DNA of 64,000 bases from Phaffia rhodozyma. Its lineage: Eukaryota > Basidiomycota > Tremellomycetes > Cystofilobasidiales > Mrakiaceae. Made by a program: the position numbers and the translations under genes. The notes beneath the pieces were generated by a model, which had not been told where the DNA came from, did no database searches, and saw only the letters and a program-made list of their open reading frames with translations. Within the stretch, counting starts at the first letter, position 1. The number at the start of each line of letters is the position of its first letter. The stretch covers positions 620,001 through 684,000 of the forward strand of contig JACGZH010000009.1 of the NCBI GenBank assembly GCA_014706385.1, written 5' to 3'. Positions 1 to 11,324 of this stretch are shown one piece after another.

Positions 1-1204
1 ACGCCGGAGACTCACGGTCTGTCCTCTCGGTTGGTGGAAAGGAGGAGCCGCTAAGCCATGATCACAAGCCTACAAATGAGAAAGAGACCGCGCGAATCGT
101 CGCTGCTGGAGGATTTGTCGACTACAACCGAGTGAATGGGAACCTTGCGTTGTCTCGAGCCGTGGGGGATTTTGAATTCAAGCAGAACCATTCATTGGAC
201 GCCGAACACCAGGTTGTTACCGTCGATCCAGATATCATCTCCCACGCCTGGACCGGCGAGGAAGAGTTCCTTGTGGTTGCTTGTGATGGTTCGTCTCTGA
301 GGCCACTCCTTATATTATGCGTTTGCTCTGTGAGCTAGCTCGTTCTGTGGTTGCTGATCGATCTCTTCGTGCTTACTTCCCTCGATTTATAGGAATTTGG
401 GATTGCCTGACCTCTCAGCAGGTTGTTGACTTTACCCGACGGGCTATTGCTAATGGAGATTCACTCGTCAAGATTTGTGAGGATATGATGGAGAAGTGTC
501 TTGCCCCGAGTTCAGAAATCGGCGGGATCGGGTGCGATAACATGACGGTCTGCATTGTGGCCATTCTGGGTGACCGGTCGGAAGCCGAGTGGAGAGAATG
601 GATAACTAGCCGGGTGAACAACAAGGTCGGACATGATACCCCGCTCTCTGTCCCCCATGTGTTCAACACTGCTCCGGTCGATCGACACCCGGGAGCGTCG
701 ACGCCGTCGAGTGGGACAAACCCGAACGCGGCTTCTGCGTCACTGCAGCAGATGGTTGGCCAGGCCGGCAACCGGGTGTTGGGTGGAATGAGTCTTCAGG
801 AGGTTCTCAAAGGCAGCGGCATCTCGTTCTCTCCATCCGGCGGCCTAGTTCTGGGTGGCAGAGCGGCGGATGAGGAGGATGATGAGGAGGAAGAAGAGGA
901 GGAGGAGGAGGAGGAGAAAGAGGAGGGAGAGCAGGTTTCGTCATCGACCGGTTCGAATGAGCCAAAAGAAGGTGGACATGGGAAAGGACTGAGCCACCCA
1001 GAAATCGTCAACTCACCTGGCTCGGCGTCCGAGCGGGAGGATGAGTCGGAGCCGACGTCGAGCAACACGATCACGCCCTCTGGGTTGTCGTTTGCCGGTA
1101 GGCCGACACAGTCTACACTCTCAACCGATGGAGTGAGCAGCGTTGGAAACCCAAAGGTCGCCAGTTCGCCAGAGTTGAAGACGGGCAATGTCGAGCGGGG
1201 ATAG
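1..1204 (+). CDS. PTC2: PP2C-type Ser/Thr protein phosphatase, 5'-truncated by the window edge
   Basis: This is the C-terminal part of a metal-dependent PP2C phosphatase of the Ptc2/Ptc3 group, which in yeasts dephosphorylates stress MAP kinases and checkpoint kinases. The first visible exon carries the PP2C motif [14 protein letters not shown] and ends in VACDG. A GT-AG intron (289-392, donor gttcgt) splits the glycine codon, and exon 2 resumes with [13 protein letters not shown]. It then shows the late catalytic motif [13 protein letters not shown], whose Asp is a metal ligand in the family. After the domain comes a low-complexity tail with a run of acidic residues encoded near 868-930, followed by Ser/Thr/Pro-rich sequence to the TAG at 1202-1204. 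The N-terminal half of the domain lies outside the window. The family call is firm; the exact paralogue (Ptc2 or Ptc3) is an inference. Confidence 0.9.
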
Positions 1205-1874
1205 AGATTCGAGGGTTTCTGTTTGTTTGATTCTCTTCCCTTTCTTCTTCACTCGTGTAGCTTTCTGTATGTGTGTGTGCCTGTGTGTGTTGGCAGTTTA
1301 TTCCCGGTCCTCCTTTCTAACGAAAGAAGTTCTCTCGACCAATGTCCATCTCTCATCTCTCCCTTCTCCGTTCTTCCTTTCTTGTTTGTTCCATCTCTGT
1401 TTCGGTGTGTGTGTGTGTCTAGTAGTTCTTTACTTTATATCGGATGGACCTTCTCGTTCTCCTTGCACTGGCGTTCAGACGACTAACGATTTCGGGTGGG
1501 AAAGGTGAATTTAAATAAATAAAAAACGTTCATCGTATACTCATTCATTCTCTGTCTTGCCTCAACGCTCTGCAGATAGAACATTGTGTATCCTACGTGT
1601 GTGTTATATCTATTGCGACAGCCATATCTATGACCAACAAGCACATTCTTTATCCCAACATACGATGGAAGAATTAATCGTCTCTTTCGGCCGAAGCAGA
1701 AGGCAAAAGGTAACGCCCGAAGGAGGAAAGAAAAAAAAATATGGGTGACTCGGCCTGTAGCGCGAGGCTTATTAGGCCATTTTCCAATTTTTTTCCTTTC
1801 TTCCTCTTTTCTTCCATCACTCCCAAACGCACTCACATCTTTCCTAACAAAGTATCTTAATCATCTTGATCACA
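1205..1874. other. Intergenic: PP2C 3' flank and ILV5 promoter
   Basis: No gene is supported here. The left part is T/C-rich with short GT repeats and looks like 3' UTR. The last 130 bases before the ILV5 start hold one TGACTC site and a pyrimidine-rich leader. Confidence 0.6.
1746..1751 (+). promoter_or_regulatory. TGACTC, candidate Gcn4/CpcA-type site upstream of ILV5
   Basis: A single TGACTC lies about 124 bases before the ILV5 start codon. This is the core that Gcn4-family bZIP factors recognise at amino-acid biosynthesis genes in fungi. The motif is short and could occur by chance, so its role is inferred from position and from the kind of gene downstream. Confidence 0.4.
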
Positions 1875-3817
1875 ATGGCCATCCCCAGATCTATCGCCCG
1901 AAAGGCTCTTGCCGCCGCCGTCAGGCCTGCTCCTGCCATCCGAGGATTCTCCACCGTTCTCGCTGGTACCAGACCTGCCATCCGAAACGCCGCCGCCGCT
2001 GCTCCTACCATGACCGTTCGTTCCTCCTTTCTATTCCTCCTTTCTATTCTTTCTTTCTTTCTTTCTTTCTTGCAATCGCTACCTCCAGAATCATTCGAGG
2101 ATGTCTCTAGACGCCCGGAGTTTCACTGTGGGGTAGCAGGAGAGGTTGCTAGGAGGTTGGGAGGTCAAGCCGAAGGAAATAGCAGGAGATTTCAGCCTAG
2201 TTTCTCGTGGAGCTTACTTTTTTTTCTCCTGTTTTCTTCCCCTTCCTTACCCATTCCTGGACGTCTTTATCTGTCATCTCTATCGACCACACATCAGCGA
2301 GGAGTCAAGACCCTTGACTTTGCTGGAACTAAGGAGACCGTTTACGAGCGAGCCGATTGGCCTTTGCCCAAGCTCCAGGAGTACGTTTTTTTTCTCTTGC
2401 CTTTTTTTTCTTTCCCAAACCGCGGCCGAATTTTTTTCCTTTGGGGAGCTTGAATTCTGACCTTTCCCCACTTTCTTCTGCATTATCTCAATTTGATAGG
2501 TACCTCAAGGATGATACCCTCGCCCTCATCGGTTACGGATCCCAGGGTCACGGGCAGGGATTGAACGCCCGAGATAACGGTATCAACGTCATTGTCGGTG
2601 TCCGAGAGAACGGAGAATCGTACGTGGCTAGATCAATCTTCATCCTAAAATAAAATAAAAATGAGCTTAAATCCTAACCTCCCTCGCCTCGCCCTTTGTG
2701 CTTTCCCGCTCGACAACACAGTTGGAAGCAGGCTCAGGAGGACGGCTGGGTCCCTGGAGAGAACCTTTTCTCCATTGAGGAGGCTATCAACCGAGGAACC
2801 GTCATCATGAACCTCCTTTCTGACGCTGCCCAGTCCCAGACCTGGCCCCAGATTGCTCCCCTCATTACCAAGGGAAAGACTCTCTACTTCTCCCACGGTT
2901 TCTCCGTCGTCTACAAGGATGATGTGAGTCTCTTTGCGTACTCCAGCTCTCAATCTATGATCTTTCGGAATAGCAGCTAATTTCTTCCTTTCACCTTTAG
3001 ACCCACGTTGTTCCCCCCACCGACGTCGATGTCATCCTTGTTGCCCCTAAGGGATCTGGCCGAACCGTCCGAACCCTTTTCAAGGAGGGTCGAGGAATCA
3101 ACTCCTCCGTTGCCGTCTTCCAGGGTACGTGTGCCTCCCTCTCTTTCTATTAAGCTTTCAATGACCTGACTATGCTGCCCTTGTTTCATTCTCTAATCCA
3201 CAGACGTCACCGGTAAGGCCAAGGAGAAGGCCGTCGCCATCGGTATTGCCGTCGGATCTGGTTACCTTTACGAGACCACCTTCGAGCGAGAGGTCATCTC
3301 TGATCTTTACGGAGAGCGAGGTGTCCTTATGGGAGGTATCCAGGGAATGTTCCTTGCCCAGTACGAGGTCCTCCGAGAGAACGGACACACCCCCTCTGAG
3401 GCTTTCAACGAGACCGTCGAGGAGGCTACCCAGTCCTTGTTCCCGTTGATCGGCAAGTACGGTATGGACTACATGTACAACGTGAGCTATCTTTTCTCTA
3501 GCGTCTTTAGTTTTCATCCTTCTCTTCCTCTTCAATAGACTCATCTCATCTGCCTACGCTTCTCTCAGGCCTGCTCCACCACCGCCCGACGAGGAGCTCT
3601 CGACTGGGCCCCCAAGTTCTACGAGGCTAACAAGCCCGTGTTCAAGGACCTCTACGCCGCCGTTAAGGACGGATCGGAGACCCGACGATCGCTCGAGTTC
3701 AACGGCCGAAAGACTTACCGAGAGGATCTCCAGAAGGAGCTCGACGTCATCAACAACCAGGAGATCTGGATCGCCGGAAAGACCGTCCGACAGCTCCGAC
3801 CTGATCAGGAGAAGTAA
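1875..3817 (+). CDS. ILV5: Ketol-acid (acetohydroxy-acid) reductoisomerase, mitochondrial
   Basis: It catalyses the second common step of valine and isoleucine synthesis: NADPH-dependent isomerisation and reduction of acetohydroxy acids in the mitochondrial matrix. Seven exons (1875-2015, 2298-2380, 2500-2619, 2722-2923, 3001-3124, 3204-3481, 3569-3817) join in frame to 398 residues, close to the 395 of the yeast enzyme. The N-terminus is an Arg/Ala-rich presequence ([16 protein letters not shown]). The Rossmann motif [14 protein letters not shown] follows exon junction 2-3. The C-terminal knotted domain has the conserved [39 protein letters not shown] and [13 protein letters not shown] segments. 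The start at 1875 is the first ATG that gives a presequence. Codon choice is strongly biased (Arg almost always CGA), as expected for high expression. A TGACTC box upstream suggests general amino-acid control. Confidence 0.97.
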
Positions 3818-4436
3818 ACTCCGAGGGAGTACACTTTGACCTTCTCTGCTCGTCTTTTTCTTTTTTCTTTGTCCTTAGTTTAGATCCATTTGTAAAAAGC
3901 CTCTCGTTTACGTTAGAAGCACTGTCCCTTATTCTTTCCTTCTCGGTCTCTTTGTTGTCTTTTTTTTCCTGAGAAGGTTTTCTTTTCACAAAAACACTCC
4001 CCCTATGATCGACTGTTCTTTTTTGCTCTTATGTCACGCTTTCTCTTTCTCTTTGATGAACTCCTCACATCTATCGTTCCCACCCTCACTCATCACACCG
4101 TTTCTTTTCCTCTTGGGACACGCTTCGCATGAAACAACATATGACGATGTGGTTGTAAATCTGAATCATAAAGAATGCAAAGGAAAAAAACAGATTTGCC
4201 TGAAAATCTTTGAGAATAGTCTAGCCATGTAATGCAGAAAAGAAATTTGGCCGCGTTTCACGTGTTAAGAGAGTTACCTCAAATTTCGATTCCTTTCAAC
4301 CCTTACTCTTTCTCTCATCCACCCTTCCGCTCTACCTCTTCCTTCTTTCTTGCAACTACACGACGCACACCGTTTCTGAACGATTCAGGAGCAAGAAAAT
4401 CGAGATAGAAAGCAAAAGAGCAGAACGCAGAAAAGG
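3818..4436. other. Intergenic between ILV5 and the NOP8-like gene
   Basis: T/C-rich ILV5 3' flank is followed by the promoter of the next gene. A TCACGTG E-box is visible at 4258-4264, and the leader just before the ATG at 4437 is A/G-rich. No coding region is supported. Confidence 0.6.
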
Positions 4437-7430
4437 ATGTCATCAACAGAGAAGGAAACACCGAGTGTCAGGAGACTTCATATCGCAGGCCTGACAAACC
4501 CCTCATTGACCCATCAGGATCTTACCAATAGATTCTCTTCATTTGGTGTCGTACATGGGTTGGAAGGTGTTGGGACCGATGGGAATGGTTCGTATGCTTT
4601 CATTAGGGGGTTGTTTTTATTAATATTCAACTTGCTCACCAGAAAAAATACATTTAAAACTGAATACATCAACGAACGAACGAACGAACGGACGGAAATA
4701 CAGGATTTCCACGATCTTTCGTCTATATGAACTTAAGTATAACATCCGGTCAACTACAAAGAGTTACTTCCATTCTCACCGGCTCGACCTGGAAGGGGAT
4801 GGTTCTTCGAATTCAAGAAGCCAAGCAGTCATATGTCTCTAGAATGAATACCGAGCGTGCTGTCATCCAAGGCTTGACCGATGGACTGACAGATAAAGAG
4901 AGAGAGAAAAAGAAGGAGAAGGAAAGGAAAAGGAGAAAGGCGAGAAAGGAAAAAGGAGGGATTGTGCCAATAAAACTATCGAGAGGCGTTCAGGGGATAG
5001 AAAGGAAGGATATGGAAGTGGTTGATGTTGAAAAAGCAAAGATTAAGAAAGTTCGTCTCTAATCATCATCTTTTTCGCTTTCTTTCAGCGTTTCTTGCCT
5101 GTTCTTTCCTTGATTCTCTTGATTGTAGGGCAGAAAGAGTAGCTGATGTGATTGCATAAAAAACGGGATTAAAAAACAGCATTGGCATATCACTCCCCTC
5201 GGACACTTGATTCATCCTGTCGTTCTTAAACCATCCCATCCCATCCCTCGACCTACTCTACCTCGACCTTCATCCGACCTTCCATCTGATCAACTCCCTA
5301 CGTCAAGCACGACGCCGCTCAAACGAAAATCGAGTTCTGGCAGAAAGTCAGCTGATCCTCCGAAACGCGCGCGAACCGTAGTCATTGATCCTAGACGATA
5401 CAATAGAACCCACTTAGGTGAACATATGCTAGGCGATCCCGAGCTAGATGAATGTTTCGACAAACGTTCCCAGTGGGTATGTGAGGAGATCGAAGGCGAG
5501 GACGGTGTTGTCAGGTGGATCAACATAGGCCATGATCAGAATCAAGATCACGAGGAGAAGGTGGTAGTGGGCAGACAGGAGCGGTTGAGGTTGGTGTTGA
5601 GTATGATCTTGGATGAATCAGGACCGGATGGAAGAGAGCCTTCTAGGTGGGATTCTATCACACCGTCTCAGTCTATCAAACCCGCTCAAGTCTATGAAGA
5701 TCTTTCCAACGGTGAAGGACAGGGCGGAGATGATGACGAAGACGAAGAAGAAGATGATTGGATCCCACTAGGAGAAGATGCGGATATACACGAACAGAAG
5801 GGATCTCTCCTTCGAGATTCGTTTTCGCCCGAACCTACTATGGAATCTTTGATGTCTGACAATAGTCAACCATCTGACGATGAGGACATCGTCGACGATG
5901 CCGATGGAAAACCATCCAACCTTACTCATCCAACCATCTCGACTTCCAAACCTGTTGTGGTTTCCCCTCCTACTTCTGCGCCGGCTTCCAAATCTACTCC
6001 TGATACTAATTCCGGATCCAACCCCAAGCAGCCTGTTGGACTTCCACTCATGATCGACAAGGCAGATCCTCTATACCACCAGATCGCTCAGGAGAAGAAA
6101 CAAGGACTCAACGTTCTTTCCTCTCTCGGGTTTTCGTTCAACGACGAAGACGAAGACATAGATATCAAGCAGAAGGGTCAAGAGAGTACGAGTGGAGGAG
6201 GAACACTGTCCTTTGAGTCGGATGGTGAGGAAGATACCGGTTTAGTGCCGAAGAAGGTCATCCTTCCTTGGGATGATGACGATGATGATGAGGACGATAC
6301 TGAAGAGGAGCAAAGCAATATTATTGTTCCTCCGGTTAACAAACAGTTCAAACATAATGCCAATCCGGTCTCTAACCAGGACACGATCCCACTTCCTACA
6401 TTACCTAGAGGAAAAGAAAGTGACAAGATCGAGAAGAATGTCTCTTTTGTCGGATCTTCGTCATCTGAGGATGACATTAGAGAGGAGGAAGAAGAAGAGG
6501 GGGAGGAGGAGGAGTTGGACCCAATTGAGTTGGCCATGAGAGAGCTCAGAGGCTGGGATGATTTAGAAGAACCAGGAGAACAAGTGGTACAAGGCGAAGG
6601 TGTGATGAGACTGCGGGGAGGAGCAGGTGATGATGTTGATATGGAAGATGAAGAAGAGAGAAAAGTCAAAGTCAAGGTGAATCAGTTGAAGGGCTTGTTT
6701 GCTCCTTCTGCTGAGGAGAGTAAGTCCCTCCTCCTTTCATCATATCTCTTGTTCTTCATTTCAAGACTCTTAGAAAGGCAGCTAGATAAGAGTTTTGCGA
6801 TTGACTGATACTCTTTGTTTTTTTTTGTTTTTTTTTTGCTTTCTACAGCTACATCTTTCTCTCTAGGTTTGGATCTTGACATTGATGCGGAAGCTGAGGA
6901 TCCCACTCTGACCGCTTCATTACCAACACCCGCTCCTCTTGCCCCTTCCTTGTCCACTAGCCATCATCGATTGGCGACTTTTGTCAACAATCAAACCTCA
7001 AGCCATGCACCTTCAACCGCGTCTTTTAGACCAGACACCGAGGTCCCCTACTTTTTCCCGTTCCTTCATCTCGAACAGACAGAAAGAGCAAAAGGACCAA
7101 AAGTTCAGGCAAAGAGCGTCTTGGAAGTAGAGAGTGGGAAACCAAGACCTGTTCCCGGGTTCTGGAGGGTGGATACCGAGTTCGTTCTTTCACTGCTATC
7201 TTTTCTTTCTTTTGTTCATTTGACACTTTTGATTGCAGCCGGTTTATTGATCCACGTTGATTTGGCTGTTCGTCCATCATCAATTCAGAGAGCAAGCCCA
7301 ACAAAGATGGGAGACCGAGCATCTCGAACTGACGAGAGAGTACAAGAGAAGGCATCGTGAAGCTCGGAAACGAAGGAATCGTAGAGGTGGAGCTGAGGAT
7401 GATGGCGAGGAAGAAGAGGAGAAGGACTGA
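4437..7430 (+). CDS. NOP8: NOL8/Nop8-like nucleolar RRM protein for 60S subunit assembly
   Basis: Yeast Nop8 and human NOL8 act in the nucleolus in large-subunit maturation. Five exons (4437-4587, 4704-5050, 5180-6719, 6849-7179, 7289-7430) join in frame to 836 residues. An N-terminal RNA-recognition motif starts at RRLHIAGLTNPSLTHQDL and continues across intron 1 with FPRSFVYMNL and STWKGMVLRIQEAK. A Lys/Arg-rich coiled segment follows, then HWHITPLGHLIHP at the start of exon 3, a feature I associate with fungal NOP8. The middle is very acidic and disordered. The LKGLFAPSAEE and FSLGLDLD motifs flank intron 3, and the basic C-terminus reads WETEHLELTREYKRRHREA. Three of the four introns use the donor gttcgt. 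Intron 1 contains a short ACGA repeat near 4670-4690. The name rests on architecture plus the C-terminal motifs. Confidence 0.82.
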
Positions 7431-7717
7431 TCCTCTCTTGTGTGAACCAATGGTCCTCATTCTTTCTCCTAGCTTTGAGAGTTTGTTTTTGCGGCTTCGA
7501 TTATCTGATCGTTCTTTCTACCAAACCAGGTTGATTATATGAAAAAAACGCACATTTTAAAACAATAAACATTAGATATTTAAGATTTAGACGACCAGAT
7601 GCGGAGTTCAAAGGAGAGAGAGAGAAGAAGCACCAATCAAAGACCAGGGAAAGATATGTACACCGTCTTACTCCCACTTCCCCAGCATTATCATCTGGTA
7701 CCCTTCATTTTCACTCT

Positions 7718-10700
7718 CTATGCATCCTCCTTCAATTCTTGTTTCGACTTCGTTTCCACGCCGCTAGCAGCAACAGCAGCTGCAGCTGCCTTCTTTGCAC
7801 TTTGTAATTCGGCGTAAGTCTGTCCGTTTCGCCTAGCTCGGATCTGACTAGGTTGATCAGATGATTCGAGCCCAGCATTAAATGAAGACCTTGGCGCGGC
7901 AGTATTGTTGAAGGACGAGGCATGATGATGGAGAATTCCAATCACCTTCTCGTTCATAATTGTGTTCCAAAATCGTTGAGATTTGTAAGGAAAAGGTATC
8001 AGAGATAAACGAACCACAAAAAGTGATGATAGTAAGGTCTACTCACCTGGTCGTAATCAGCATCACCATCGTCTTGCTCGACAGTCTCTTTCTCCACATC
8101 ACTTCCTTGCGTACTTTCGACTCTACTTTCCGCTCGGGAGCTTCCTTGACTCTTCGATCGTCTTCGTTGACGGGCAGCTCGGTCTTCAGCGGAAGAAGCG
8201 GCAGACCAACCAAAAAGTTTCTCGTCGATCCAACTCATGGGCTGTAGTGATTCGAGAATATAGAGGATATAGAGCCCACTTTCAGATCCACTCTACGATG
8301 ACTAGATGAGACAAACATACATACGTGAGAGAAGATGTTTTGCGCAGTACTTGATCGACTTCGATCAGCCGAAACGGGCTGAACGGTCGCTGCAGGTTGA
8401 ATTCGACCTTCATCGAAGTCTTCGTACATTAAAGGACCAAAGTGCTATTTTATGAGAAATGCAGTCTTTACCTTGGTTAACATACATTCACTGATTTGTG
8501 GTCTTTGACGAATGTAAGAGAAAATCGTACGTTGATAACCTCAGTAAGCTCTTCAGTAAGAGCAACCCTCATATCTCGAGTTTTTCTGATGACAACATCG
8601 TTTCCTGGAATCAAATTGATCACCAGTGGACGCAGAGACCTAATCCATTCCAACATCAGGAAAAGAGACAGCGAGTCAGTTCACATTAGTCCTGATCCTC
8701 TGAAGGTTAATTGCAGTCACGCAGTAAAGAACATTCAAAGGAAAGTCAAATTCAGACTGACTTCATGACGTCCATGGCGGCCTCTCCGAACTTCAACGAA
8801 CTCATTCCAGTAAAGGGGAGACCAAGCACGACCCAAACAGGCATCCACCAAACCCATCGCGATGGTGCATCCCGCCTATAAGCCAAATACGTCGCTAGAG
8901 CGGCCCAGAAAGCGTAAGTGATAGGAGTCAGGACGAGTGAAACAATTACTTTCCACGTAGCGAGGACGTCTCGGCCCGCTAATTTGACGGTCGATTCAGC
9001 CAGAGCCACTAATAGAACGTAGTTCATCGTTTTTGGTAGAAGGTTAAGCAAGAGTCAATTACTATGATTTTCTAGAGCTCGAATCGGAGGGGTTTCAAAG
9101 TTACCTTTTGCCTTTTGGTGACTGATGTACTTCGCTGTTAAGAAGATGGGCGCATGGAGGATCACTCCCGGCAGCGCCAAAACACTCCACGCTCCCAATA
9201 GCCCCACCCGATAAGCCAACAGCCCCAAAGATCTCAAACCAGCTCTCGTCGCTCTCTCGACTTGATGATCTCTAAGCCCTAAATCTCGAAGAAGTCGGTT
9301 GTACTGGATAATATGTGTTCGGAGCGCCTGAACACGGGGCTCGTGTTCATAATGCATATAGCCTTCAACAAAACGTTTATTAAGCTCGACAATACGACCC
9401 AAGGTCAGGTTTTGACCAGGCGTTTTGTAGAGTCGTCGGGCGGCTTGGATGACCTAGAGGTGTATTGTATACAGATCAACGTCGACATCGGTATAAGGAA
9501 AACGACAGTGTCAGGAGTTTAAGAGGGAGGAAGAACACGAACCATGAGAGTTTCCCAATCAGGTGCTCGGAGCGTCACTGTCTTTAATCCATCATAAATC
9601 ATTTCTAATAGCTTGCCGCACGCTTCTCTCTTTTCCTTTCCTCCTTTTCCAAACTCCAAAACAAGTTCAGGCGGGACATCCATTGGAGTACCAAACTCGA
9701 TGACTGCACGAGATCGGAACTTGTGCGCATGAAAATAAGACAACCCAACTGGAACGATCTTGACTTTGACAGTAGGATCAGCGGCCATCGCGCCAAGAGT
9801 CATCAATGTCACACCAGCCTTCAAAGGTAAGAGATCTGTTCGATCGTGAGAACCACCTGGTATGATCCGATTCAGGAAGGAAAGAGAAATGTGTTTTAGT
9901 ACTCGAAAACATGCGCATACCTCCTCATTTAGGTTGTTAAGACCCAACACACACCTTCTGGGAAGATACAGATCGCCTTTCCCTCCTTCAGCCGTTTATA
10001 GACCGCTCCGTACATGCCATGTTGGTCCACATGAGGCAATACCTTGTAACTCAGTGGACCGTTCTCTCCTTCTTTCCTAACTCTTTCTGTGGCCCTCAAG
10101 CCAGCGCCACCCTCCTTTGCAGGAATAGAAAACTCTCGCTTGAGCCTGACTTCGGTATCAGAGATGACTTCCTCAATCTCGGCAGATGCACTTCCGAGGG
10201 ATTTGCTTAGGGCAAGAGTCGATTTCGGTTTGATGTCGGTGATGAATTTAGTACCTTCGCCAAGGATGAGGAGAGGGTCGGTAGATGAAAGGCTGATCTT
10301 TCCTGAACCAGCATAAGCATAATCGGACGCTCGAGCAACAGGGACTGGAATTGTATAGAGGCGCGTGAAGTTGAAAAGAAGCTTAGTGATCGATACAAAG
10401 TAAGGAGAAAAATTATAGAGGTAAGAACGAACTACTATCCATTGCTCGTGCAGCTTGACCGATGATGGCTCTATCTAAACTCTATGTTCCCATCGCATAA
10501 ACCCACGCCAAAGGAAGCAAGCAAAGAGGTAAGTATTGGACATATAATCGACCTCACGCCTTCCATCACTCAACCCGTCATATTTGGACTATATAATTTA
10601 AAGACTGTCTTATGAGAACCGGAACAAACCTTGGCAGCGATCAAAGTACCGACTTTCCGCCTTGTCTCTCTATAAATTTCCGAGAAGACTAAAATGGGAT

Positions 10701-11063
10701 CCAAAAACTGAGAAGCATTACATCGACAAAAAAACATAGACCGGAAACACCATAAGCCAAAATCCTTCACATTGAGTTTATTATCACCTGGAAGAGCTCA
10801 CCTGGTTATTGTGAGGCGCAACAACGAACAAGACTGGCCCTTCTCGAGGGATGTTGTAAGCTCCTCGAGGCTTGATCTCTCTAAAGAAGAGGTCAACAAC
10901 GAATCGCCCTGAGGGATATTGGGTTACGTTACGTAGGTATCATTCATATCAAAATAAGTTCGTCTTTGCCTTGAATAAACGAGGCTAACATAGCAACATC
11001 AGGCAGAACAGATTGATACATACAAAAGGCGAGAACGATCTCGTAGACAGATAAGCCTATCAT
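7718..11063 (-). CDS. SCT1: Glycerol-3-phosphate O-acyltransferase (GAT1/GAT2 family)
   Basis: It acylates glycerol-3-phosphate (and dihydroxyacetone phosphate) at sn-1, the first step of phospholipid and triacylglycerol synthesis, in the ER membrane. From the N-terminus I see FFREIKPRGAYNIPREGPV, the acyltransferase motif [30 protein letters not shown] (family motif with FPEG) and VKIVPVGLSYFHAHKFRSRA. Hydrophobic segments follow around LLGAWSVLALPGVILHAP and LATWKVIVSLVLTPITYAFW. An acidic/Ser-rich cytoplasmic tail (SWIDEKLFGWSAASSAED) runs to the stop at 7718. There are many introns. The start at 11063 (MIGLSVYEIVLAF, spliced to W-RFVVDLFFRE) is the one I prefer; an upstream in-frame ATG at 11192 would add a hydrophobic stretch. 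SCT1 versus GPT2 cannot be decided from one copy. Confidence 0.92.
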
Positions 11064-11324
11064 CTCTTTCAAGAAAGGGGGATCCTCGTCAAATATAGTC
11101 AACTGTTGATGGTGGGAGATGATGGAAAGTAACAAAGCAAGAGACACCCAGAAGAGTGGGGAGCCGCCAGACGCCACAAGCCATTTAAGCATCTCGTCAG
11201 AAGCAAGGCTGTGCAAATCTCAGACTACAAGCATCTTTTATTCCGTTCTGTAATCAACCAACCGGCACCTTCTGATGCATCTCCTGCGCTAACCTTTTTC
11301 CATCATAATGCCTTTAAGATTCAT

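Noticed and set aside
796..1188. Serine-rich minus-strand frame opposite the PP2C tail
   Set aside because: The poly-Ser is the reverse complement of the GAG/GAA acidic repeat in the real coding strand.
2016..2297. snoRNA or extra exon inside the long first ILV5 intron
   Set aside because: I could not identify matching C/D or H/ACA boxes, and the flanking exons already join in frame to a normal-length protein.
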